Positions 9,557 through 20,377 are shown, numbered from the stretch's first letter. The stretch is DNA of 64,000 nt from Bacteroidota bacterium (GCA_024280635.1 JAJRPS010000002.1:1-64000); one strand, 5' to 3'. Numbers and translations: made by a program. The notes: generated from the letters alone by a model not told the origin.

Positions 9557-9588
9557 TAAAAAAACTCTCATTTTTGAGGGTTTTTTTG
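9557..9588 (+). terminator. intrinsic terminator after rpmF
   Basis: AAAAAACTCTCATTTTTGAGGGTTTTTTT stem-loop with T-run. Confidence 0.8.
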
Positions 9589-9886
9589 CATATAAGTGTA
9601 TTTGCATTTTAATAATAACGTCCTATTTTAAAAGATGAGGTTAAAAGTAATATTATAATATTTTAAAATCGCCCCTAAACACAAGTTTATAAGGCGTTAC
9701 CCTTTTAAAGGATAAAGTTTTGCTGCAAAAATTTAAGTAATGAAACCTTTTTACCTGTCGTAATATGATTAAAAAAGTGGTTAATAATTTTTATATCTCT
9801 TAAAAAGAAGGTATTTTGCACTACTTTTTGAACAAAAAAAGATAAAAGCCAATTTTTTATTTTCTTTTTAAACAAAAAACTAAAAA

Positions 9887-10885
9887 ATGACTAAAATTAC
9901 TGCAGCAATAACAGCAGTCGGGGCACACGTTCCAGACGATGTATTAACCAACCAGATATTGGAAACATTGGTAGATACAAATGACGAATGGATTACCTCC
10001 CGTACCGGTATTAAAGAACGTAGAATTCTTAAAGAAGAAGGTAAAGGAACATCTTATCTTGCTATAAAATCCGCTGAAAATTTAATTCAAAAAACTAAAT
10101 TAGACCCAAAAGAAATTGACTTAGTAATTGTAGCCAGCGTATCTAATGATATGCCTGTAGCTGCAACAGCTGTTTATGTAGCTACAGAAATAGGTGCCAC
10201 AAATGCATTTGCATATGATTTACAAGCTGCTTGTTCAGGTTTCTTATATGGCATGTCAACTGCAGCAGCGTACATAGAATCAGGTAGATACAAGAAAATA
10301 CTCTTAATAGGTGCTGATAAAATGTCGTCTATAATTGATTATACCGATCGTACAACCGCAATTATTTTTGGTGATGGAGCAGGAGCAGTACTTTTTGAAC
10401 CCAATACAGAAGGCTTAGGATTGCAAGATGAATTTATGAGAAGTGATGGTGTAGGAAGACACTTTTTGAAAATAGAAGCAGGGGGCTCTATGCTTCCAGC
10501 GTCTATAGAAACGGTTACTAATAGACAGCATTTTGTAAAACAAGAAGGAAAACAAGTATTTAAATATGCAGTTACCAATATGGCTGATGTTAGTGAAATC
10601 ATTATGAAAAGAAACAACCTATCTCATGATGATGTAGACTGGTTAGTTGCCCATCAAGCAAACAAACGCATCATTGATGCTACAGCAAACAGAATGGGTG
10701 TTAGTGAAGAAAAAGTATTAATGAATATTCAAAAATACGGTAATACCACTTCAGCAACATTACCTTTGTTATTAAGTGATTTTGAGAAAAAATTTAAAAA
10801 AGGAGATACCTTAATATTTGCTGCTTTTGGTGGTGGATTCACATGGGGATCTATTTATTTAAAATGGGCATATAATTCAAATTAA
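9887..10885 (+). CDS. fabH: beta-ketoacyl-ACP synthase III
   Basis: TRTGIKERR, AACSGFLYG, HQANKRIIDA, NTTSATLPL; followed by accB/accC. Confidence 0.96.
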   Translation: MTKITAAITAVGAHVPDDVLTNQILETLVDTNDEWITSRTGIKERRILKEEGKGTSYLAIKSAENLIQKTKLDPKEIDLVIVASVSNDMPVAATAVYVATEIGATNAFAYDLQAACSGFLYGMSTAAAYIESGRYKKILLIGADKMSSIIDYTDRTTAIIFGDGAGAVLFEPNTEGLGLQDEFMRSDGVGRHFLKIEAGGSMLPASIETVTNRQHFVKQEGKQVFKYAVTNMADVSEIIMKRNNLSHDDVDWLVAHQANKRIIDATANRMGVSEEKVLMNIQKYGNTTSATLPLLLSDFEKKFKKGDTLIFAAFGGGFTWGSIYLKWAYNSN

Positions 10886-10907
10886 AAAAAACTAAAACAA
10901 CAATATT

Positions 10908-11384
10908 ATGGATTTAAAAGAAATTCAAAACTTAATTAAATTTGTAGCTAAATCAGGTGCAAGCGAAGTTAAATTAGAAATGGAAGACATCAAAATTACC
11001 ATTAAAACTGGTGATGGCGAAAATACAACTATTGTGCAGCAAATGCCAATGGGAACACCTATGATGGCAGCAGCTCCAGTAGCAGCAGCCCCTACTCCAG
11101 TAGTAGCAGAAGAAGCAGTAGCGTCTAGAGATGATGACTCTAAATACATTACCGTAAAATCACCAATTATTGGAACATTTTACCGCAAACCCTCTCCTGA
11201 TAAACCTAACTTTGCAGAAGTAGGGCAAACTATTGCAGAAGGTGATGTGTTATGTATTATAGAAGCAATGAAATTATTTAACGAAATAGAATCAGAAGTA
11301 TCTGGTAAAATTGTTAAAATATTAGTAGACGATGCTTCTCCTGTAGAATTTGATCAACCATTGTTTTTAGTAGATCCATCTTAA
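10908..11384 (+). CDS. accB: acetyl-CoA carboxylase biotin carboxyl carrier protein
   Basis: Biotinylation motif EAMKL; Ala/Pro linker. Confidence 0.97.
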   Translation: MDLKEIQNLIKFVAKSGASEVKLEMEDIKITIKTGDGENTTIVQQMPMGTPMMAAAPVAAAPTPVVAEEAVASRDDDSKYITVKSPIIGTFYRKPSPDKPNFAEVGQTIAEGDVLCIIEAMKLFNEIESEVSGKIVKILVDDASPVEFDQPLFLVDPS

Positions 11385-11391
11385 AAATTCA

Positions 11392-11411
11392 GAATTCAGA
11401 ACTCTGAATTC
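11392..11411. repeat. short perfect inverted repeat between accB and accC
   Basis: GAATTCAGA-AC-TCTGAATTC. Confidence 0.7.
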
Positions 11412-11430
11412 ATAATTTAATTAATAAGTT

Positions 11431-12789
11431 ATGTTTAAAAAAATATTAATTGCCAATAGAGGCGAAATAGCACTGCGTATTATCAGAACCTGTAGAGAAA
11501 TGGGTATCAAATCTGTTGCAGTATACTCAAAAGCAGATGCAGATAGTTTACATGTAAAATTTGCAGATGAAGCCGTTTGTATTGGTCCAGCACCCAGTAA
11601 TCAATCCTACTTGGTGATGTCAAATATTATTGCCGCAGCAGAAATTACAAATGCAGATGCCATACATCCTGGATACGGATTCTTATCTGAAAATGCTAAA
11701 TTTTCAAGAATTTGTGACGAGCACAATATTAAGTTTATTGGAGCTTCAGGTGATATGATTGACCGAATGGGAGATAAAGCCAATGCAAAAACAACCATGA
11801 TTGAAGCTGGTGTGCCTTGTGTACCAGGTAGTGAAGGAACTATTGAAACCTTTGAAGATTGTGTAAAAATAGCTAAAGAAACAGGATATCCCGTAATGCT
11901 AAAAGCTTCTGCTGGAGGTGGAGGTAAAGGTATGCGTGCTGTTTGGAAACCAGAAGATTTAAAAGAGGCATGGGATTCTGCACGTCAAGAATCAATGGCA
12001 GCTTTTAACAATAATGAAATGTATATGGAAAAGCTTATTGAAGAGCCTCGTCATATTGAAATTCAAATTATTGGTGATTCTAATGGTAAAGCATGTCACT
12101 TATCTGAAAGAGATTGCTCAGTTCAACGTCGTCATCAAAAATTAACAGAAGAAACTCCTTCTCCTTTTATGACAGATGAATTGCGTGATAAAATGGGAGT
12201 GGCAGCAATAAAAGCAGCAGAATATATTAAATATGAAGGTGCAGGTACCGTAGAGTTTTTAGTAGATAAACATAGAAATTTCTACTTTATGGAAATGAAC
12301 ACTCGGATACAAGTAGAGCACCCTATTACTGAACAAGTAGTAGATCATGATTTAATACGTGAACAAATATTAGTAGCGGCAGGTGTTAAAATTTCAGGTA
12401 AAAATTATTTACCAAAATTACATGCTATTGAGTGTCGTATTAATGCAGAAGATCCATATAATGACTTCCGTCCATCACCAGGAGTAATTACAACTTTACA
12501 TGCTCCAGGAGGACATGGAGTGCGTTTAGATACTCATGTATACGCAGGGTATATGATACCGCCAAATTACGATTCAATGATTGCGAAATTGATTACCACT
12601 GCGCAAACACGTGAAGAGGCTATTGCAAAAATGAAACGTGCATTAGATGAGTTTGTTATTGAAGGTATTAAAACAACAATACCATTTCATAGACAATTAA
12701 TGGATGATCCAGCTTATGTTGCAGGAGAATATACAACTGCTTTTATGGATACTTTTGAAATGAAGAAACCAAGTGAAAGTACCATTTAA
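11431..12789 (+). CDS. accC: acetyl-CoA carboxylase biotin carboxylase subunit
   Basis: [44 protein letters not shown]. Confidence 0.97.
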   Translation: MFKKILIANRGEIALRIIRTCREMGIKSVAVYSKADADSLHVKFADEAVCIGPAPSNQSYLVMSNIIAAAEITNADAIHPGYGFLSENAKFSRICDEHNIKFIGASGDMIDRMGDKANAKTTMIEAGVPCVPGSEGTIETFEDCVKIAKETGYPVMLKASAGGGGKGMRAVWKPEDLKEAWDSARQESMAAFNNNEMYMEKLIEEPRHIEIQIIGDSNGKACHLSERDCSVQRRHQKLTEETPSPFMTDELRDKMGVAAIKAAEYIKYEGAGTVEFLVDKHRNFYFMEMNTRIQVEHPITEQVVDHDLIREQILVAAGVKISGKNYLPKLHAIECRINAEDPYNDFRPSPGVITTLHAPGGHGVRLDTHVYAGYMIPPNYDSMIAKLITTAQTREEAIAKMKRALDEFVIEGIKTTIPFHRQLMDDPAYVAGEYTTAFMDTFEMKKPSESTI

Positions 12790-12812
12790 GAATATAAAAT
12801 AAAATTTGAAAT

Positions 12813-12842
12813 AAAAAAGCCCCTCTATGTAGGGGCTTTTTT
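12813..12842 (+). terminator. intrinsic terminator after accC
   Basis: AAAAAAGCCCCTCTATGTAGGGGCTTTTTT. Confidence 0.85.
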
Positions 12843-13005
12843 AATATATTTAACCTGTCACAACCTATAAATATAAGTTGCTGGGAACAAAAATAAACCT
12901 GTTGTAAAACAAGTATCTAACCATGTATATTGCGATATTTGTTTAGGTGGTATGGGTTGTTATTGGGAGTTTAATAGGTGAAAAATTAGTAATATTAAGT
13001 ACAAC

Positions 13006-13455
13006 ATGAACATTAAAAAACAATTATATACCGAATCTTTAAATTTTGTAAAAAAACGATATACCGAAACACAAAAGCTTATTAATGAAATACAAAATGC
13101 ACTATTATCAGAAACAAAAAGTAGCGCAGGTGATAAGCATGAAACGGGTAGAGCAATGTTACAAATAGAAAGAGAAAAAGTAGGAAATCAGTTTATAGAA
13201 ATTGAAAGATTACAACAAATTTTACAACGAATTGATCTTAAAAAAAACACAACCAAAACATGTTTAGGTAGTTTAGTGATTACTACTAATGGAACTTATT
13301 TTATAGCTATTGGTAGAGGGGTGGTAACCGTAAATAACCAAAATTATTTTGTAATAGGAGTACATTCTCCTATCGGAACATTGCTTTTAGGGAAACAAAA
13401 AGGCGATGTTTTTACTTTTAACAACAAAAAAATAGAAATTTTAGAGCTGCAATAA
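13006..13455 (+). CDS. GreA/GreB C-terminal-domain-like protein of unknown function
   Basis: N-terminal coiled coil plus VHSPIGTLLLGKQKGDVFTFNNKKIEILEL, resembling the GreA/GreB C-terminal SPIGxALLGKxxGD motif. Confidence 0.55.
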   Translation: MNIKKQLYTESLNFVKKRYTETQKLINEIQNALLSETKSSAGDKHETGRAMLQIEREKVGNQFIEIERLQQILQRIDLKKNTTKTCLGSLVITTNGTYFIAIGRGVVTVNNQNYFVIGVHSPIGTLLLGKQKGDVFTFNNKKIEILELQ

Positions 13456-13540
13456 AAAACTGAATTTAGGTTTAAAGCAATTACCCCTACTAGATTATAA
13501 ACCTGGTGGGGGATTGTTAATTATAAGGTGAGTTGTTTTT

Positions 13541-13882
13541 TTAACCAAAAAAGCAGTGGTGTGCATCTTTTTCAATAACTTTAATTAATTCTGATAAATG
13601 GGTGGACTCCATAAAAGGCTCATAGCCTTCCCATTTATTATTAGCCTTTTTCCAATAAAGTTTCCAGACATTTTTCGATTTAAAATAACGTATTCTAGCA
13701 AATGGATATTCCTTTTTTTCTTCAGGTTTTATCCAGTCAGGTCTAATTTCAAATAATTCAAAAAGACCTATTTTATTAAAAGAATATCCCATATCTACTT
13801 CCTTTCTGATTTCTAAATCTTCAGGTCTAATAGATTTTATGTAGGCTTTCACAGTAGCTTCATTAATATTGATAACGGACAT
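13541..13882 (-). CDS. DUF3024-like protein
   Basis: RPDWIKPEEKKEYPFARIRYFKSKNVWKLYWKKANNKWEGYEP...DAHHCFFG pattern. Confidence 0.7.
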   Translation of the reverse strand: MSVININEATVKAYIKSIRPEDLEIRKEVDMGYSFNKIGLFELFEIRPDWIKPEEKKEYPFARIRYFKSKNVWKLYWKKANNKWEGYEPFMESTHLSELIKVIEKDAHHCFFG

Positions 13883-13897
13883 AATTTCACATTTTTT

Positions 13898-16753
13898 TCA
13901 CCCTACCAAGTTAATAATTTTACCAGGTACTACAATTACTTTTTTAGGAGCACGTCCATCCAATTGCTTAATGGTGCGTTCATCTTCCATAACTATTTTT
14001 TCCAATTCATCTTTGGTTAAATCTAAGGATAGCTCCAGAGTAAATTTCATTTTTCCATTAAAAGAAATAGGATATACTTTAGTGCTTTCTATTAAATATT
14101 TTTCTTCAAAAACAGGAAAAGAAGCGGTTGAAATAGATTCGTTGTTTCCTAATTTACTCCATAATTCCTCAGCAATATGTGGTGCATACGGTGAAATTAA
14201 AACAGCTAAATCTTGTAAAATAGCTTTGCTGGCACATTTTTGAGTCGTCAATTCATTTACGCAAATCATAAAGGTAGAAACCGAAGTGTTAAAGCTAAAA
14301 CGCTCAATATCTTCCACCACTTTTTTAATGGTTTTATGTAAGGTTTTTAAATTGTCTTTTGTAGGCTCTGTATCCGTAACTTTTAAGTCGTTTTCGCTTA
14401 CATATAACTTCCACATCTTCTTTAAAAAGTTGTGTACTCCTGTAATACCGGCGGTATTCCAAGGTTTCGCTTGTTCTAAAGGCCCTAAAAACATTTCGTA
14501 TAAACGCAGCGTATCGGCACCATATTGTTCTGATATTTCATCAGGGTTCACAATATTGTACTTTGATTTAGACATTTTTTCAACCTCACGACCAACAATA
14601 TATTTATCGTTATCACCTTCAATAATTTCTCCATTATCACCTATAAAAATAGCATCTCTATAATCTTGATTTAAAGGATGATTTCTAAAACACTCTATAT
14701 CTAATTCATTAGAAGCGTTTACTAAAGAAACATCTACGTGTAGTGGTATCACTTTGTGATTTTTAATTAAGCCTTTAGAAATGAATTTGTTTTCACCATC
14801 TATACGATACACAAAAGCACTCGTGCCTAAAATCATCCCTTGATTAATCATTTTTTTAAACGGTTCATCAACGGGTACAAAGTTTCTGTCGTGTAAAAAT
14901 TTTGTCCAAAAACGGGAGTACAATAAATGCCCTGTTGCGTGCTCACTACCGCCAATGTATAAATCTACATTTTGCCAATAGTCTAACGCTTCTTTACTTG
15001 CAAATTCGGTTTGATTTTGCGCATCCATATAACGGAACATATACCAACTACTTCCTGCCCACCCAGGCATGGTGTTGAGTTCTAAGGGAAAAACATTATT
15101 TGACTTCTCGACTGCGCTCGAAGAGACAACGGTATTTGTATTCGTATCCCAAGCCCAAACGGTTGCGTTACCTAAAGGTGGCTCTCCTGTTTCAGTTGGT
15201 AAATATTTTTCTACTTCTGGTAATGCTATTGGTAAATGTTTGGCGTCAATCATTTGTGGCATTCCGTCTTTATAATATACTGGGAAAGGTTCTCCCCAAT
15301 AACGCTGACGAGAAAATACAGCATCACGTAAACGGTATTGTATTTTTCCTTTTCCTTTTCCTATTTTTTCTAATTCGTAAATCGCTAATTTCCCTGCTTT
15401 CTTTGCCTTTAATCCGTTTAAGAAATCGGAATTTGTGATGGTTACATTTTTGTCTGCACAAGCTTGCTCGCTAATATCTACGCCTTCTAAAATATTCGGA
15501 ATCTCAATATCAAAATGCTTTGCGAAATCATAATCACGTTGGTCACCACAAGGTACTGCCATTACGGCTCCTGTACCATAGCTAGCTAAAACGTAATCAC
15601 CAATCCAAATAGGAATTAATTTTTTAGTAAACGGATGTTCAGCATAGGCACCTGTAAATACACCACTAATGGTTTTTACATCTGCCATACGTTCACGTTC
15701 GCTACGTTTTGCTGTTGCTTTTATATATGCTTCAACCGCTTCTTTTTGTTCATCCGTTACAATTTCCGACACTAATTCGTGCTCTGGAGCAAGTGTCATA
15801 AAAGATACTCCAAAAATAGTATCAGGTCTTGTAGTAAAAACTTCAATGAATTTTTCTGAATTTTGAATTCCGAATTTCACTTCTGCACCAACGGATTTAC
15901 CTATCCAGTTACGCTGAATTTCTTTTATAGAATCTGTCCAGTCTAAAGCTTCTTGGTTGTAATCAATACCATTAAGTAAGCGCTCTGCGTAGGCAGAAAT
16001 TCGCATACTCCATTGTGTCATTTTTTTACGTACTACTTCGTGTCCTCCACGTTCTGATACGCCGTTTATAATTTCGTCATTTGCTAAAACGGTACCTAAT
16101 TTTGGACACCAGTTTACTTCTGTTTCTGCTAAAAAGGTTAAACGATATTGTAATAAAATTTCTTGTTGTTTCTTATTGTCAAAAACATTCCATTCTTCTG
16201 CTGAAAAAGAAACAATATCCGCATCACAGTCGGCATTTACGGTAGTGTTTCCAGAGGTTTCAAAAACAGCAACCAAAGTACTGATGTCTTCTGCCTTATC
16301 AGTATCTTTATTATACCAAGAGTTGAATAACTGAATAAAAACCCACTGCGTGTACTTGTAATAATCGGAATTTGAGGTACGTACTTCACGAGACCAATCA
16401 AAAGAAAAACCTATTTTATCTAACTGCTCACGATAGTGTTTTATATTGGTTTCTGTAGTTACTGCTGGATGTTGACCTGTTTGTATGGCGTATTGTTCTG
16501 CAGGCAAACCAAAACTATCATACCCTTGCGGATGCAATACATTAAATCCTTGATGACGCTTGTACCTTGCAACAATATCACTTGCAATGTACCCTAACGG
16601 ATGCCCAACGTGTAACCCTGCTCCACTTGGATATGGAAACATATCCAACACATAGTATTTTTCTTTATCGGAATTATTTTGTGCTTGAAAGGTTTTGTTT
16701 TCAGCCCAATATTTTTGCCAATTGGCTTCTATTTCGTTGAAATTGTATTGCAT
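13898..16753 (-). CDS. leuS: leucyl-tRNA synthetase
   Basis: MFPYPSGAGLHVGHPLGY (HIGH region), GGSEHATGHLLYSRF, KMSKSKYN; start at MQYNFNEIEANWQKYW. Confidence 0.96.
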   Translation of the reverse strand: MQYNFNEIEANWQKYWAENKTFQAQNNSDKEKYYVLDMFPYPSGAGLHVGHPLGYIASDIVARYKRHQGFNVLHPQGYDSFGLPAEQYAIQTGQHPAVTTETNIKHYREQLDKIGFSFDWSREVRTSNSDYYKYTQWVFIQLFNSWYNKDTDKAEDISTLVAVFETSGNTTVNADCDADIVSFSAEEWNVFDNKKQQEILLQYRLTFLAETEVNWCPKLGTVLANDEIINGVSERGGHEVVRKKMTQWSMRISAYAERLLNGIDYNQEALDWTDSIKEIQRNWIGKSVGAEVKFGIQNSEKFIEVFTTRPDTIFGVSFMTLAPEHELVSEIVTDEQKEAVEAYIKATAKRSERERMADVKTISGVFTGAYAEHPFTKKLIPIWIGDYVLASYGTGAVMAVPCGDQRDYDFAKHFDIEIPNILEGVDISEQACADKNVTITNSDFLNGLKAKKAGKLAIYELEKIGKGKGKIQYRLRDAVFSRQRYWGEPFPVYYKDGMPQMIDAKHLPIALPEVEKYLPTETGEPPLGNATVWAWDTNTNTVVSSSAVEKSNNVFPLELNTMPGWAGSSWYMFRYMDAQNQTEFASKEALDYWQNVDLYIGGSEHATGHLLYSRFWTKFLHDRNFVPVDEPFKKMINQGMILGTSAFVYRIDGENKFISKGLIKNHKVIPLHVDVSLVNASNELDIECFRNHPLNQDYRDAIFIGDNGEIIEGDNDKYIVGREVEKMSKSKYNIVNPDEISEQYGADTLRLYEMFLGPLEQAKPWNTAGITGVHNFLKKMWKLYVSENDLKVTDTEPTKDNLKTLHKTIKKVVEDIERFSFNTSVSTFMICVNELTTQKCASKAILQDLAVLISPYAPHIAEELWSKLGNNESISTASFPVFEEKYLIESTKVYPISFNGKMKFTLELSLDLTKDELEKIVMEDERTIKQLDGRAPKKVIVVPGKIINLVG
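15102..15127. repeat. REP-like palindromic element inside leuS
   Basis: GACTTCTCGACTGCGCTCGAAGAGAC; resembles the TCGACTGCGCTCGA repeats I know from Flavobacteriia. Read in frame as VSSSAVEKS. Confidence 0.6.
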
Positions 16754-16872
16754 TTGTTTATTTTTTATAAGTCGCAAATTTACGGTTAATACCCGAAAGG
16801 TAAAAGTTTAGTTAATTTAATTATTAGTTAAGCTGATATTTGTTATTTTTACACCTTATTGCAAACATTTTT

Positions 16873-17751
16873 ATGAGCACATCTTTTGAGAAATTTCAGA
16901 AAAGACGATTAATATCGTCTTACTTTTCGGTAGTAATTAGTATCACTTTGGTACTTTTTTTATTAGGAATAGTAGGGTTATTGATTATTAATGCTCAAAA
17001 AGTAGAAAAACACTTTAAGGAGCAAATAGCACTTTCTATTGATTTTAAAGCAAATGTAAAAGATGCCGAAATGAAACAGTTGCAAAAAAGTTTACAATTG
17101 GCAGACTATGTAAAATCTGCTCATTTTGTATCAAAAGAGGAGGCTGCAGAAATGGCAAAAAAAGAAAATGGGGAAGATTTTATGGACTTTATTGGCTATA
17201 ATCCGTTTCAAAATTCCATTGACGTGTACGTAAATAGTGAATATGTAACCTTAAACAAATTAGAGGAAATTAAAACAAATTTACTTAAAAAAAACTATGT
17301 AGATGATGTTCGGTATGATGTAGATATCGTTTCTTTAATGAATAAAAACGTAAAGAAAATTAGTTTTTGGGGAATAGTAATAAGTGCTATTTTTACAATA
17401 ATTGCCATGTTACTCATTAATAGTTCTATCCGTTTAACCATTTATTCTAAACGATTTATTATTAAAACCATGCAAATGGTAGGAGCAACAAAACGTTTTA
17501 TTAGGCGTCCTTTTATTTGGAGAAGTATTAAATTAGGAGTTTTAGGTTCTGTTTTAGCGGTTTTAGGCTTGATAACGGTTGCGTATTATTTGGATAAAAA
17601 CTTCCCAGAATTAAGCTTGTTAAATAATAATTTGTTTTTTATTTTACTATGTTTAGGTGTGTTAATTTTAGGGATTTTAATTACTTGGGTGAGTACTTTT
17701 TTTGCTACCCAACGCTTCTTAAATTTAAAAACAGATGACATACATTATTAA
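16873..17751 (+). CDS. ftsX: cell division protein FtsX-like ABC permease
   Basis: MSTSFEKFQKRRLISSYFSVVISITLVLFLLG, four TM segments, MQMVGATKRFIRRPF. Confidence 0.9.
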   Translation: MSTSFEKFQKRRLISSYFSVVISITLVLFLLGIVGLLIINAQKVEKHFKEQIALSIDFKANVKDAEMKQLQKSLQLADYVKSAHFVSKEEAAEMAKKENGEDFMDFIGYNPFQNSIDVYVNSEYVTLNKLEEIKTNLLKKNYVDDVRYDVDIVSLMNKNVKKISFWGIVISAIFTIIAMLLINSSIRLTIYSKRFIIKTMQMVGATKRFIRRPFIWRSIKLGVLGSVLAVLGLITVAYYLDKNFPELSLLNNNLFFILLCLGVLILGILITWVSTFFATQRFLNLKTDDIHY

Positions 17752-17827
17752 TCCAATAATTGGCAATTAATAGTAGGGCGATAGCCTTTCTTAAATATAT
17801 TTTTATTTTAAAAAAATTATAATCATT

Positions 17828-18070
17828 ATGAATAAAGAACAAAAACCTGATTTTATTTTTGGGAAAGCAAATTATAAAATTATGCTCATCGGTTTAGCCG
17901 TAATTGCTGTCGGATTTATTTTAATGTCTGGTGGAGGTAGTGATGATCCCAATATATTTAATCCGGAAATTTATAATTTCAGACGCATTCGTTTAGCTCC
18001 AACATTAGTGTTAATTGGTTTCGGAATTCAAATTTACGCCATTTTATTTGGTAGAAAAGAAGATCAATAA
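17828..18070 (+). CDS. DUF3098-like small membrane protein
   Basis: FIFGKANYKIMLIGLAVIAVGFILMSGGGSDDPNIFNPEIYNFRRIRLAP; between ftsX and uppP. Confidence 0.85.
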   Translation: MNKEQKPDFIFGKANYKIMLIGLAVIAVGFILMSGGGSDDPNIFNPEIYNFRRIRLAPTLVLIGFGIQIYAILFGRKEDQ

Positions 18071-18865
18071 ATGGAAATTATAAAAGCCATAATTTTAGGT
18101 ATTATTCAAGGATTAACGGAGTTTTTGCCTGTTTCCTCTTCAGGTCATTTAGAGCTGGGGAACGCTATTTTGGGTAATACAGCAACAGGAGAAGAAAGTT
18201 TGATTTTCACAGTTGTATTACATTTTGCTACCGCATTAAGTACCATTGTTATTTTTAGAAAAGATATTCTTGAAATTATTCAAGGATTACTAAAATTTCA
18301 ATGGAATGAACAAACACAATTTACAGTAAAGATTATTTTATCAATGATTCCAGCAGTTATTATTGGTTTGTTTTTTGAAGCAGAGTTAGAACAGTTTTTT
18401 GGAGGTAGTATTGCATTTGTAGGGGTTATGTTACTAATAACAGGGGTATTGTTATTTTTAGCCGATAGAGCAAAAAATACAACAAAAAATGTATCGTTAC
18501 CAAATTCCATATTAATAGGTATTTCTCAAGCAATAGCAATGTTACCTGGTATTTCAAGATCAGGAGCTACTATTTCAACTTCCGTTTTATTAGGTGTTGA
18601 TAAAACAAAGGCAGCACGATTTTCATTTCTAATGGTAATTCCTTTAATTTTCGGGAAAATAGGAAAAGATGTACTTTCGGGCGATTTATCTTTGGAGAGC
18701 ACCCAAATCATACCATTATCCGTAGGATTTATAGCTGCATTTATTTCGGGCCTTTTTGCTTGTACTTGGATGATATCTTTAGTTAAAAAAAGCAAGTTAT
18801 CCTACTTTGCATACTATTGCTTTATTGTTGGATTTATCGCAATTGGATATACGTTATTTAAGTAG
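18071..18865 (+). CDS. uppP: undecaprenyl-diphosphate phosphatase
   Basis: GIIQGLTEFLPVSSSGHL, LPGISRSGATIS. Confidence 0.96.
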   Translation: MEIIKAIILGIIQGLTEFLPVSSSGHLELGNAILGNTATGEESLIFTVVLHFATALSTIVIFRKDILEIIQGLLKFQWNEQTQFTVKIILSMIPAVIIGLFFEAELEQFFGGSIAFVGVMLLITGVLLFLADRAKNTTKNVSLPNSILIGISQAIAMLPGISRSGATISTSVLLGVDKTKAARFSFLMVIPLIFGKIGKDVLSGDLSLESTQIIPLSVGFIAAFISGLFACTWMISLVKKSKLSYFAYYCFIVGFIAIGYTLFK

Positions 18866-18893
18866 AGTACAACTAAAACCTACGAAGACACTT

Positions 18894-19604
18894 ATGAAAA
18901 CAGCAGAAGAATTTAAAGCAGGACAAATATTATTGGTTGATAAACCGCTAACATGGAGTTCCTTTGCAGCGGTAAATAAACTCCGTTGGGTAATCCGTAA
19001 GGCATTTGATATTAAAAAAATAAAAGTAGGGCACGCAGGTACTTTAGATCCGTTAGCAACAGGCTTATTAATTATATGTACAGGTAAATTTACCAAGCGT
19101 TTAAGTGAGTTTCAAGGGCAACCTAAAGAATATACAGGAGAAATTACTCTGGGCGCTACCACACCGTCTTACGATTTAGAAACTGAAGTAGACGCTACTT
19201 TTGAAACGTCACATATTACCGAAGCACAAATTCAGGAAATCGTAAAACAATTTATAGGCGATATAGAGCAATATCCACCTGTTTTTTCAGCGTTAAAAAA
19301 AGAAGGAAAACGTTTGTATGAGTATGCACGTAATGGAGAAGCAGTAGTGATAAAACCAAGAACGATAAATATTTCCGAATTTGAAATTACCAAAATAGAT
19401 TTACCTAAAATTGAGTTTAGAGTGGTGTGTAGTAAAGGAACTTACATTCGTTCTTTAGCGTATGATTTTGGGAAAGCACTAGGTTCTGGAGGATATTTAT
19501 CTGTATTGCGCCGCACCAAAATAGGTAATTTTAGTGTAGAGGATGCCTTTGGTCCTAAAAGTTTTGAGAAAAAATATTTGGGAGAATTACAAGAAGAAAG
19601 TTAA
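18894..19604 (+). CDS. truB: tRNA pseudouridine(55) synthase
   Basis: LLVDKPLTWSSFAAVNKLR, KVGHAGTLDPLATGLL, KGTYIRSLAYDFG. ATG at 18894 preferred. Confidence 0.95.
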   Translation: MKTAEEFKAGQILLVDKPLTWSSFAAVNKLRWVIRKAFDIKKIKVGHAGTLDPLATGLLIICTGKFTKRLSEFQGQPKEYTGEITLGATTPSYDLETEVDATFETSHITEAQIQEIVKQFIGDIEQYPPVFSALKKEGKRLYEYARNGEAVVIKPRTINISEFEITKIDLPKIEFRVVCSKGTYIRSLAYDFGKALGSGGYLSVLRRTKIGNFSVEDAFGPKSFEKKYLGELQEES

Positions 19605-19646
19605 ACAATTTTATTATGACGTTACAAAGTTGAATAGACATTATAT

Positions 19647-19679
19647 ACAAAGGCTGACATTTTATTGTCAGCCTTTGTA
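19647..19679. terminator. bidirectional terminator between convergent genes
   Basis: ACAAAGGCTGACA-TTTTAT-TGTCAGCCTTTGT. Confidence 0.8.
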
Positions 19680-19699
19680 ATATGATAAAGTATACTAAA

Positions 19700-20269
19700 T
19701 TATGCCATTACTGGTTTAAAAACAGTGTTGATCAAATCATCAACAATAGCTTTTCCTTTGTTTTTGGTGTACCAAACTTGTAAATCTTTCTTCAATTCAT
19801 CAGTTACTGCACCGTGTTTGGCTTTGTAATCAACAACCATTTGTGTTGCTTCGTTTGGGCGAGGTCCAAATTCTGAAATTACATCATTATTAGCATCAAA
19901 AGCTACTAATTTTGGGATTGCTCTACCACCATTGGTTAGGTGCTTGTCCATTACATCAAGGTTTTCATCACGTAATAAAATTTCTAAAGTAATGTTGTCA
20001 TTCAAAGCTGCAATTTTATTAATATAAGGTAAAATTTGAGCCGCATCACCACACCAACTTTCTGCTAAAACGACCCATTTCATAGGTGTTGTATTGGCTT
20101 TTATAATTTCAGAAGCTTCTTCGGAAACCATTGCTTTTTTATCCAAACGTTTCATGCGTTGATGATTTAAACTCGTAAAATTTACACGAGCTTCACTTTG
20201 ATCTGTTCCTGTTGATTTTTTTTGAGATACTAATGATTCCATTAATTCTCTATAAGCTGTATAGTTCAT
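19700..20269 (-). CDS. thioredoxin family protein
   Basis: MNYTAYRELMESLVSQ..., LAESWCGDAAQILPYI, GGRAIPKLVAFD; start at 20269. Confidence 0.82.
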   Translation of the reverse strand: MNYTAYRELMESLVSQKKSTGTDQSEARVNFTSLNHQRMKRLDKKAMVSEEASEIIKANTTPMKWVVLAESWCGDAAQILPYINKIAALNDNITLEILLRDENLDVMDKHLTNGGRAIPKLVAFDANNDVISEFGPRPNEATQMVVDYKAKHGAVTDELKKDLQVWYTKNKGKAIVDDLINTVFKPVMA

Positions 20270-20377
20270 TGTTTTAGTTTTTAATTCTATCTTGCAAAGA
20301 TATTGTATTTTCAAAATGCAGCGTGTAACATTTATTACAATAAAGACTATTGAATCTCTTATTTATAAAATTGACAG

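Noticed and set aside
9590-9886. Unusually long gap upstream of fabH as a possible ncRNA or small ORF
   Set aside because: No strong structure, ORF or terminator seen beyond the rpmF terminator; likely promoter and leader only.
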